NCBI GenBank assembly: GCA_039933635.1
Contig: JBDTNQ010000107.1
Location: 1-15,446 of the forward strand
Direction of reading: 5' to 3'
DNA from: JBDTNQ01 sp039933635
Lineage (GTDB): Bacteria; Acidobacteriota; Vicinamibacteria; Vicinamibacterales; SCN-69-37
Length of the DNA: 15,446 nucleotides
In this document: positions 7,335-14,246 of the stretch, piece after piece
Layout of the letters: every line of letters begins with the position of its first letter
Position numbering within the stretch: the stretch's first letter is position 1
Notes under the pieces: model-generated
What the model saw: only the letters and a program-made list of their open reading frames with translations
Database searches by the model: none
Told to the model about the DNA's origin: nothing
Translations under genes and position numbers: made by a program

Positions 7335-8594
7335 TTACTTGAACAGCCGCGGGGCGAAGTCATTCAGCGCGCGACGCCATGACTGCCACTCATGCGCCGT
7401 GCCCGGTGACTCGAAATACACGTTGTGGATGCCCGCCTTCGTCAGCGCGTCGCTGAACGTCTTCACACCCGGGCCTTCGACTGAGCCGGTGCTGATGAAC
7501 AGCAGCTTCACCTGTTTGTTGAAGGCCGCGGGATCCGCGAACGATCCGCCGCACGTGGTCTTGGGATCGAACGTCCCTCCGCGTCCGAAGCCGCCGCAGT
7601 TGCCGCTGAAGCCGCCGAGGTACGCGACCTTGTCGAGGTTGTTCAGCACCGTCTCGAACGTCTGAGCGCCGCCCATCGACAGGCCCGCCATCGCGCGGTT
7701 GTCACGGCCGGGCAGGACGCGGTAGGTACGTTCGATCATCGGAACGAGATCGGTGAACATCATCTCCGAAAAGGTGGGCCTGCCCAAGCCTCCGCCGCGT
7801 CCGGCTGGTGGACCGCCGGCGCGACCTGGCCCCGCCGCGCCGGGCCCGGCTGGCGTCACCGGGGCAGGTGGCGCGGCCGCCGGAGGCGGCACCAGGCCGC
7901 GAGCCCCGAAGATCGCCGCGCTCTCACCAGGCTTGACGGCGTTGAGGTTGTCCATCACCACGATCATCGGCTTCGCCTTACCAGCCGCGATCAGGTTGTC
8001 CATGATGAGATCGACACGCCCTTGCCGGTACCAGCCGGTTTCATCCTCGCCCCATCCGTGGAGCAGGTACAGCACCGGATAGCTCTTGCGCGCGCGGCTG
8101 TCGTAGTCGGGCGGCGTGTAGACGAACGCGTGTCGCCACTGCCCGGTCACTTTGGACAGATACCACTGTTGGCTGACACGGCCGTGCGCGACATCCTTGG
8201 CGGCGTAGTAGTCGCCAGCCGGGTCGGGCACTTCGATACCGCTGTTCCACCATCCCGATCCGAAGAACGTCATCGTGGACGGGTCGGCGACGACCGCGCC
8301 GTCAATCTGCAACATGTAGTAGTGGAAGCCGACCACCAGCGGGGTCGTCGTGACTTCCCAGATGCCGTCCGGACCCTTTTGCATGTCGAACCCTGGTCCG
8401 ACGCGCAGCCGAACCTTCTGGGCGTCGGGTGCGACGACGCGGAAGGTCGCGCGATTGTCCGAATAGAGGCACGGGTACTTCGCTTCAGGGATGTTGAGCG
8501 ACGAGGGCTGGCACGTCGCGGACGTTTGTGCCCAACCGGCCTGGGCGACCAGTACGGCGCAGAAGAATCCGAGGGTGGCTACGGCGGTCTTCAT
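7335..8594 (-). CDS. Secreted CE1-type carbohydrate esterase (feruloyl/acetyl esterase-like) with N-terminal E-set domain
   Basis: This alpha/beta-hydrolase of the esterase D/CE1 group probably removes ferulic or acetyl esters from xylan. A signal peptide (ends GWAQ, about 23) precedes an immunoglobulin-like E-set domain (about 43-125, TFRVVAPDAQKVRLRV) often seen before CE1 domains. The hydrolase carries YPVLYLLHGWGEDETGW (172-188), nucleophile Ser306 in AGLSMGG and His401 in GTAHEWQSWRR. The acid position reads STGSVEG, giving Glu373 where Asp is usual. A Pro/Gly/Arg-rich insert of about 40 residues (235-273) splits the domain before the TFSEMMFTDLVP helix. The ATG at 8594 follows AAGGGGA. 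It is the first gene of the minus-strand group, transcribed away from the GH51 operon, with 152 bases and no obvious terminator before the cupin. The substrate is inferred. Confidence 0.88.
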   Translation of the reverse strand: MKTAVATLGFFCAVLVAQAGWAQTSATCQPSSLNIPEAKYPCLYSDNRATFRVVAPDAQKVRLRVGPGFDMQKGPDGIWEVTTTPLVVGFHYYMLQIDGAVVADPSTMTFFGSGWWNSGIEVPDPAGDYYAAKDVAHGRVSQQWYLSKVTGQWRHAFVYTPPDYDSRARKSYPVLYLLHGWGEDETGWYRQGRVDLIMDNLIAAGKAKPMIVVMDNLNAVKPGESAAIFGARGLVPPPAAAPPAPVTPAGPGAAGPGRAGGPPAGRGGGLGRPTFSEMMFTDLVPMIERTYRVLPGRDNRAMAGLSMGGAQTFETVLNNLDKVAYLGGFSGNCGGFGRGGTFDPKTTCGGSFADPAAFNKQVKLLFISTGSVEGPGVKTFSDALTKAGIHNVYFESPGTAHEWQSWRRALNDFAPRLFK

Positions 8595-8624
8595 GGTTCC
8601 CCTTTTCAGAACGGGACCAGACGT

Positions 8625-8654
8625 GTGACGTATGGAACCGCTTCCAGTTATGAT
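8625..8654 (+). promoter_or_regulatory. Candidate sigma70-type promoter for the GH51-galE operon
   Basis: GTGACG (8625-8630, 4 of 6 matches to TTGACA) and TATGAT (8649-8654, 5 of 6 to TATAAT) are separated by 18 bases. They lie 85 bases upstream of the GH51 start in the divergent gap. The operator-like palindrome fills the spacer. This is pattern evidence only. Confidence 0.45.
8633..8646. promoter_or_regulatory. LacI-family-type operator in the divergent control region
   Basis: TGGAACCGCTTCCA is a near-perfect 14-base palindrome with a central CG. It fits every fixed position of TGNAANCGNTNNCA, the catabolite-responsive-element consensus for a LacI-family protein. It lies between the -35 and -10 boxes of the plus-strand candidate promoter and 39 bases before the esterase start, so one bound dimer could silence the plus operon and perhaps both. 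I found no second copy in the window. The cognate LacI-type gene is not in the window. Confidence 0.6.
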
Positions 8655-8738
8655 GTTCGGTGAGACTACAGGAACTCATCCGCTGGAATCAAGCGCTCGG
8701 ATGGCGCGAGATGCCGGCGCGCGTGAGCGGAGACGTCC

Positions 8739-10694
8739 ATGACCCTCTCTAGGAAATTCTATCTATTCTTGGTGCTCGTTCTCGGCGTCGCATCCGTGCG
8801 GGCCGCGGGGCCAACGATCACGATTGACGCGACTTCGCCAAGGGCGAAAGTCAGTCCCCTGTTCTACGGATTGATGACCGAAGAAATCAACCACGGATAC
8901 GACGGCGGCTTGTACGCCGAGCTCGTGCGCAACCGTGCGTTCCTGGACGATGCCGCGTCGCCGGCGCACTGGTCGGTCGTGCAGGGTGATGGCGCGGCCG
9001 CTTCCCTGGCGTTGGACCCGAGCGTGCCGCTCAACCCGGCGATCGGGACGAGCCTGCGCCTCGATGTGACACAGGCCTCGAGTGGCCACGCCGCCGGCGT
9101 GGCGAACGAAGGCTACTGGGGCATTCCGGTCAAGCCGAACAGCCGCTATCGCGCGTCGTTCTACGCCAGGGCGAAGGCAGGCTTCACGGGGCCGGTGACC
9201 GTGTCGATCAAGAGCGATGATGGGCGCACGTCGTATGCGACGAAGGCCATCGCCGGCCTGACGTCGGGGTGGAAGTCGTACGACGTCACGCTGCAGACCG
9301 GCCAGCTGACGGCGACCGCCAAGGCGCGCTTCGAGATCACGTCGGATCGGCCGGGCACGATCTGGCTGAGCCTCGTGTCGCTCTTCCCGCCGACGTTCAA
9401 CAATCAGCCGAATGGCTTCCGGCCGGATCTGATGCAGCTGCTGGTCGACATGAAGCCGAAGTTTCTGCGCTTCCCCGGCGGCAACTATCTCCAGGGCGAT
9501 CAGATCACCGATCGATTCGATTGGAAGAAGACGCTGGGATCCCTCGCGGATCGCCCCGGCCACATGGCGCCGTGGGGCTATCGATCGACGGACGGTCTCG
9601 GGCTGTACGAGTTCCTGCTGTGGTGTGAGAACATGCGCGCCGAGCCTGTTTTGGCGGTGTACGCCGGCTACTCGCTCAAGGGTGCCTACGTGAAGCCCGG
9701 GCCCGACCTCGATCCCTACATCCAGGATGCCCTTGACGAGATTGAGTACGTGTCAGGGCCGGCGACGTCGAAGTGGGGCGCCGTGCGCGCGAAGGCCGGT
9801 CATCCCGCGCCGTTCAAGCTCACGTACGTCGAAGTCGGGAACGAGGACTTCTTCGACAAGTCCGGCTCCTACGACCAGCGCTTCGTGCAGTTCAACGCGG
9901 CGATCAAGGCGCGCTATCCGCAGCTGCAGATGATCTCGACGGTGGGCTTCGAGCAGCCGCTCGACAAACGCGTCCACAGCGTGACGCCGGATGTCGTCGA
10001 TGAGCACTACTACCGCACGGTCGAATCCTTCTTGAAGATGGCTGCCGGGCAGTACGAGACGTACGATCGCAAGGGCCCGAAGATCTTCGTCGGCGAGTGG
10101 GGCGCCTACGAGACGCCGTTCGAACCGTGGAACGCGCGCTCGCGTGGGGAAGCGCCCACGCCGAACATGCGCGCGGCCATCGGCGACGCGGCGCTCATGA
10201 CCCAAATGGAGAAGAACGCCGACATCGTGGTCATGAACTGTTACGCACCCCTGCTGGTGAACGTCAATCCCGGCGCTCGACAGTGGCGTCCCAACCTGAT
10301 TGGGTATGACGCGTTGCGCGTCTACGGCTCCCCGAGCTACCACGCGATCAAGCTCTTCAGCACGCATATCGGCGACGAGATTCTCAACGCGACGGCGGCG
10401 GATACGAGCGTCCTCGTCTCCGTGACCCGCGACAGCAAGGCCCGGACCATCTACGTCAAGCTCGTGAACCCGACCGATGCCGACACGCCGGTCCAACTCA
10501 TGCTGAAGGGGGCCGGAACCCTGGCGCCAACGGGGACAGCCGTGACGCTCGCGGCCGATCCGCAGGACACCAACAGTATTGACGCGCCCGATCACGTGGT
10601 CCCCGTCACCTCGACGGTGACGGGCGTCACGCCTGACTTCAGCTACACGGTGCCGAAGCACGGCATCGTCGTGCTGATCCTGGGGACGCGCTGA
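8739..10694 (+). CDS. Secreted GH51 alpha-L-arabinofuranosidase with inserted carbohydrate-binding domain
   Basis: This retaining enzyme releases L-arabinose from arabinoxylan, arabinan or their oligomers. A signal peptide (FYLFLVLVLGVASVRA, cut near 22) leads to the GH51 start LFYGLMTEEINHGYDGG (41-57). A CBM4/9-like jelly roll follows (about 75-215), then the TIM barrel with LRFPGGNY (243-250), acid/base Glu369 in YVEVGNEDFF and nucleophile Glu453 in FVGEWGAYE, and a C-terminal beta-sandwich from about 545. Its 651 residues match the secreted bacterial/fungal-type GH51 enzymes rather than the shorter cytoplasmic AbfA form. The ATG at 8739 has GGAG six bases upstream. It heads the plus-strand operon and lies only three bases before the uridylyltransferase gene, tying arabinose release to the sugar-phosphate genes that follow. 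Confidence 0.95.
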   Translation: MTLSRKFYLFLVLVLGVASVRAAGPTITIDATSPRAKVSPLFYGLMTEEINHGYDGGLYAELVRNRAFLDDAASPAHWSVVQGDGAAASLALDPSVPLNPAIGTSLRLDVTQASSGHAAGVANEGYWGIPVKPNSRYRASFYARAKAGFTGPVTVSIKSDDGRTSYATKAIAGLTSGWKSYDVTLQTGQLTATAKARFEITSDRPGTIWLSLVSLFPPTFNNQPNGFRPDLMQLLVDMKPKFLRFPGGNYLQGDQITDRFDWKKTLGSLADRPGHMAPWGYRSTDGLGLYEFLLWCENMRAEPVLAVYAGYSLKGAYVKPGPDLDPYIQDALDEIEYVSGPATSKWGAVRAKAGHPAPFKLTYVEVGNEDFFDKSGSYDQRFVQFNAAIKARYPQLQMISTVGFEQPLDKRVHSVTPDVVDEHYYRTVESFLKMAAGQYETYDRKGPKIFVGEWGAYETPFEPWNARSRGEAPTPNMRAAIGDAALMTQMEKNADIVVMNCYAPLLVNVNPGARQWRPNLIGYDALRVYGSPSYHAIKLFSTHIGDEILNATAADTSVLVSVTRDSKARTIYVKLVNPTDADTPVQLMLKGAGTLAPTGTAVTLAADPQDTNSIDAPDHVVPVTSTVTGVTPDFSYTVPKHGIVVLILGTR

Positions 10695-10697
10695 CCG

Positions 10698-11729
10698 ATG
10701 GGGTCATGGGAAGAACGATGGCATCCGCTTCGCGAGGAGTGGGTCATCGTCGCGGCGCATCGTCAATCCCGGCCCTGGTCGGGTGCGGAAGTCACCGGCC
10801 AGGCGCCGACGCCGCCCGCCTTCGATCCGACCTGCTATCTCTGTCCGGGCAACACCCGGGTGGGCGGTGCGGTCAATCCTCCGTACGTGTCGACGTTCGT
10901 CTTCGACAACGACCATCCGTGTGTGGGCGTCACGGCGCCGCGCGAGTTGGCGGCGCCGAACGGTATCTACCGGAACCGGCCGGCCACGGGTGTCGCGCGC
11001 GTCGTCTGCTACAGCCCGCGCCACGATGTGACGCTGGCAGAACTGGACGTCGCCGGTGTCGACGCGCTGCTGCAGACCTGGCAGGAGCAGATGCGCATGC
11101 TCGCCACGCATCCTGACGTGGCCTTCGTCCTCATCTTCGAGAACAAGGGCGAGGTCGTGGGCGTGAGCAACCCGCACCCGCACTGCCAGATCTACGCGAC
11201 GAACTTCACTTTCAAGTACATCGAGACGGAACTCCTCGCGGGTAAGCGGCACCTGGAGCAGAGGGGCCGCGTGCTCTTTCAGGACGTGATCGCGGCCGAG
11301 CGCGCGGACGGCCGCAGGATCATCGCCGAGCACGGCAGCGCAATTGCGTTCGTGCCGTACTTCGCGCGCTATGCCTACGAAACCTACGTCGCGCCCGTCC
11401 GAAACGTGGCGACGATCGACCAGCTGGACGACAATGAGCGCTGGGATCTTGCGACGGTGCTCCGGGACGTGCTCATCCGCTTCGACAACCTCTGGCACGT
11501 GCCGTTTCCCTACGTCATGGCGCTCCATCAGGCGCCGGTGAAGGGCGACGCCACCGGGTTCCACTTTCACATCGAGTTCCACCCGCCATTGCGCCGGCCA
11601 AATTTGCTCAAGTACCTGGCGGGTCCCGAGATTGGGGGCGGAAACTTCCTCAGCGACACCTCGCCCGAAGAGAAGGCGGCGGAGCTCATCGCGGCTGGCG
11701 GCGTGCACTATCGTTCCGTGTCGCGCTAG
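10698..11729 (+). CDS. galT: GalT-family sugar-1-phosphate uridylyltransferase
   Basis: This cytoplasmic HIT-superfamily enzyme exchanges UMP between UDP-glucose and a sugar 1-phosphate, classically galactose 1-phosphate. It has normal length (343 residues). The structural zinc set of E. coli-type GalT is visible as Cys46 and Cys49 (CYLCPGN), His109 (SPRHDVTL) and His160, and the uridylylated nucleophile is His162 in NPHPHCQIYA. HFHIEFHPPLRRPNLLKYLAG completes the C-terminal half. There is little ribosome-site signal in the three-base gap after GH51, so translation may depend on coupling. The downstream kinase looks like an arabinokinase, so L-arabinose 1-phosphate is a real alternative substrate; sugar specificity cannot be read from these motifs. 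The family call is secure, the exact substrate less so. Confidence 0.92.
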   Translation: MGSWEERWHPLREEWVIVAAHRQSRPWSGAEVTGQAPTPPAFDPTCYLCPGNTRVGGAVNPPYVSTFVFDNDHPCVGVTAPRELAAPNGIYRNRPATGVARVVCYSPRHDVTLAELDVAGVDALLQTWQEQMRMLATHPDVAFVLIFENKGEVVGVSNPHPHCQIYATNFTFKYIETELLAGKRHLEQRGRVLFQDVIAAERADGRRIIAEHGSAIAFVPYFARYAYETYVAPVRNVATIDQLDDNERWDLATVLRDVLIRFDNLWHVPFPYVMALHQAPVKGDATGFHFHIEFHPPLRRPNLLKYLAGPEIGGGNFLSDTSPEEKAAELIAAGGVHYRSVSR

Positions 11730-11739
11730 AGTTCGATCC

Positions 11740-12747
11740 GTGACGCACCCGGCCCACCCGCTCCTCGCCCCCATTCAGGCGCTCCATCGCCGCATCCGAG
11801 CCGATGTCGTGCGCGCGTGCGAGGCCGCGGCCGTGACCGCGTTGTCCGGCGTTGCCCGTGAAGAAGAAGGCGACACTATCTACGCCATCGATCGGGTTGC
11901 CGAGCACATGCTCATCGATGAGATTGGCCGGACCATCGCCACCACTGCTCAGCCGGTCCTGCTAATTGCTGAGGGGCTGGCGGGCGGCGAGGTCGTCATT
12001 CCGGCCGATGCCGATCGCGGCTTGGTCCGGTGGGTGATCATCGTCGATCCGATCGACGGCACGCGGGGACTGATGTACCAGAAGCGGCCGGCGTGGATCT
12101 TGACCGGCGTGGCGTCCGGTCCGGCGCCCCGCACGCTCGCGGACGTCGAGCTTGCCGTCCAGACCGAAATTCCATTGGTCAAGCAGCACCTCTGCGACGA
12201 GCTCTGGGCGGTGCGCGGACAGGGCGTCGCGGCGCGGCGCGTCAATCGGCTGGTGGGGGAATCTCAACCGCTGGACCTCCATCCGTCGACCGCGGCGACG
12301 ATCGCACACGGCTTCGCGATGATCGCGCGTTTTTTTCCGGGCAGCCGGGCCGAGCTCGCGGCGATCGACGACGAGGTGGTGGCGGCTCTGCTCGGACCGC
12401 CGCATCCCGGCAAAGCGCAGGCGTTCGAAGATCAGTACATCTCGACCGGCGGCCAGCTGTACGAACTGATGGCCGGCCACGATCGTTTCGTCGCGGACGT
12501 GCGGCCGTTGGTCGAGCGGCAGCGGACCGGCGGCGCCGCCCTGTGCTGTCATCCGTACGATCTCTGCACGGAGTTGATCGCGCGCGAACTCGGCGTCGTC
12601 GTCACCGATGAACGCGGCCGGCCGCTCGAGGCGCCGCTCGATGTGACCGCTGACGTGTGCTGGGCCGGTTATGCCAACGCGGCGCTGCGAGCGCAGGTCG
12701 AACCTCACCTGCAGCACGCGCTCGCGCGTCGTGGATTGATTCCGTGA
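11740..12747 (+). CDS. Inositol-monophosphatase-superfamily phosphatase, divergent
   Basis: This 335-residue protein belongs to the metal-dependent, lithium-sensitive phosphatase group (IMPase/FBPase/CysQ). Motifs in order are an acidic ligand Glu78 (LLIAEG, where family members have EE), the core VDPIDGTRG (102-110) with ligands Asp103 and Asp106, ELWAVRGQGV (154-163), and Asp274 in HPYDLCTELIARELG, standing for the usual WDxAAG. The first and last motifs are atypical, so the substrate is unlikely to be ordinary inositol phosphate. The GTG at 11740 is chosen because it lies just behind galT; longer versions run back into galT. The TGA overlaps the kinase start as GTGA. Between a uridylyltransferase and a sugar-1-kinase, a sugar 1-phosphate is the likely substrate class, for example xylose, arabinose or galactose 1-phosphate; this is inference. 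Confidence 0.82.
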   Translation: MTHPAHPLLAPIQALHRRIRADVVRACEAAAVTALSGVAREEEGDTIYAIDRVAEHMLIDEIGRTIATTAQPVLLIAEGLAGGEVVIPADADRGLVRWVIIVDPIDGTRGLMYQKRPAWILTGVASGPAPRTLADVELAVQTEIPLVKQHLCDELWAVRGQGVAARRVNRLVGESQPLDLHPSTAATIAHGFAMIARFFPGSRAELAAIDDEVVAALLGPPHPGKAQAFEDQYISTGGQLYELMAGHDRFVADVRPLVERQRTGGAALCCHPYDLCTELIARELGVVVTDERGRPLEAPLDVTADVCWAGYANAALRAQVEPHLQHALARRGLIP

Positions 12748-14213
12748 CACGACGGTTCCGGTCAGTCTCGCCGATCCCGCCTGACGTCCCCGACTTCGAG
12801 CGGTTTGCCACGGAGGTCGCCGCCCGCGTCGACGCGGGGCTCTGGCCGTCGTCTCCGACCGAGTCGGACGGGCCGGTGTTCGTGGCTCGTGCCCCTGGGC
12901 GTCTGGATGTGATGGGCGGCATCGCTGACTACTCGGGTGCCCTCGTGCTGCAGTGGCCGATCGCCGAGGCGACACGTGTGGCACTCCGGCCGCGATCGGA
13001 GCGGCGGATTTCCATCACGTCAATTGGGCAGGCAGGCCAGGAGCGCCGGTGCGACGTGCCGTTGGATCTCGTCGCCGATTCCCGCCGGAGTTACGAGGAC
13101 ACGCGCGCGTGGTTTGCCGCCGAGCCGGCACGTCACTGGGCGGCGTATGTCGCGGGTGTGTTTCACGTGCTGGCCCGCGAGCATGGCGCGCGGTTCGACA
13201 GCGGCGCTGACATCTTGATCGAGTCGGACATCCCCGAGGGGAAAGGTGTCAGTTCGTCCGCGGCCATCGAAGCGGCCACCATGGAGGCCGTCATCGCCGC
13301 GTGGCCCACGCGTATCGATCCTAGAACGCGCGCGGTCCGCTGCCAGCAGGTCGAGAACCTGATCGTGGGGGCGCCGTGCGGCGTCATGGATCAGATGACG
13401 TCGATCTGCGGAGAAGCCGACAGTTTCATCGAGCTGTTGTGTCAGCCCGCGGAGTTCCGTGGCACGGTGCGCCTTCCGGATCGATTGGGGCTGTGGGGGA
13501 TCGACTCCGGCATCCGTCATGCCGTCACCGGCGCGGACTACGGTGACGTCCGCGTTGGCGCGTTCATGGGGTATCGCATCCTCGCGGAGCTCGCGGGACT
13601 GACGGTGACTCCCGGTGACCGCAACGGGCACGTGCACATCGACGACCCGCGATGGCAGGGCTACCTGGCGAACGTCGGCAGCGTGACCTTGCAACAGTTC
13701 GCGCCGGAGATTCCGGAGACGCTGGATGGACGCGCGTTTCTGGCACGCTACGGTGGCACGACAGATGGCGTGACGCGGGTCGATCCGGCGCGCCGGTATT
13801 CGGTGCGCACGCCAGCCGCGCACCCGGTCCTGGAGCACGAGCGCGTTACTGAGTGGGCGCGCAATCTGCGGCCGTCATCGTCTGGTTCAGTGGCACCCGA
13901 CACGAACAGGCTTGGCACGTTGATGTACGAGTCGCACGCCAGCTATTCGGCATGCGGACTGGGGTCGGACGGCACGGACCGGCTCGTTGCTCTGGCCCGG
14001 GCGGCAGGGGCGGCGCGCGGCATCTACGGTGCGAAGATTACCGGCGGCGGCAGCGGCGGCACCGTGGCGTTGCTGGGCGACGCTTCAGCAGGCGATGTCG
14101 TCCACGGCATCGCCGCGCGATACGCTGAGGAAACCGGCCGTGGGGGCTACGTCTTCGAAGGCAGTTCGCCAGGGGCGGCCCGCGTGGGAACGGTGCGCCT
14201 CGAGCGCGGTTGA
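12744..14213 (+). CDS. GHMP sugar-1-kinase resembling the kinase domain of plant L-arabinokinase (ARA1)
   Basis: This cytoplasmic kinase of 489 residues would use ATP to phosphorylate a sugar at C1. All three GHMP motifs are present: ARAPGRLDVMGGIADYSG (48-65), PEGKGVSSSAA (164-174) and GAKITGGGSGGTV (429-441), plus GAPCGVMDQMTS (209-220) with the likely catalytic Asp216. Galactokinases read GRxNxIGEHxDY in motif 1; here Glu-His is replaced by Gly-Ile and Asn by Asp. As I recall them, the GGIADYSG form, WGIDSGIRH, CGLGSDGTDRLV and FEGSSPGA all match the C-terminal half of Arabidopsis ARA1. The plant enzyme's N-terminal glycosyltransferase-like part is absent. GTG at 12744 overlaps the previous stop by four bases. 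L-arabinose is the favoured substrate given the arabinofuranosidase in the operon; galactose remains possible. Confidence 0.85.
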   Translation: MTRRFRSVSPIPPDVPDFERFATEVAARVDAGLWPSSPTESDGPVFVARAPGRLDVMGGIADYSGALVLQWPIAEATRVALRPRSERRISITSIGQAGQERRCDVPLDLVADSRRSYEDTRAWFAAEPARHWAAYVAGVFHVLAREHGARFDSGADILIESDIPEGKGVSSSAAIEAATMEAVIAAWPTRIDPRTRAVRCQQVENLIVGAPCGVMDQMTSICGEADSFIELLCQPAEFRGTVRLPDRLGLWGIDSGIRHAVTGADYGDVRVGAFMGYRILAELAGLTVTPGDRNGHVHIDDPRWQGYLANVGSVTLQQFAPEIPETLDGRAFLARYGGTTDGVTRVDPARRYSVRTPAAHPVLEHERVTEWARNLRPSSSGSVAPDTNRLGTLMYESHASYSACGLGSDGTDRLVALARAAGAARGIYGAKITGGGSGGTVALLGDASAGDVVHGIAARYAEETGRGGYVFEGSSPGAARVGTVRLERG

Positions 14214-14246
14214 ACGGCGTTTCACATCCAGGGGGAACAACGGCAC

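Noticed and set aside
11632..11739. Upstream start for the phosphatase inside galT
   Set aside because: The extra residues are Arg/Ser-rich shadow sequence of galT; the GTG at 11740 directly behind the galT stop fits better.
10704..11774. Minus-strand open frame (356 codons) opposite galT
   Set aside because: It lies fully over the GalT gene with its intact zinc and HPH motifs; the protein is Arg/Val/His-rich with no domain.
12657..12743. Upstream start for the GHMP kinase
   Set aside because: It would overlap the phosphatase gene by 91 bases; the GTG at 12744 in a GTGA overlap is more natural.
12744..14213. Plain galactokinase (galK) label
   Set aside because: The galactokinase signature Glu-His is missing and other motifs follow the plant arabinokinase pattern, so I did not assign galK.
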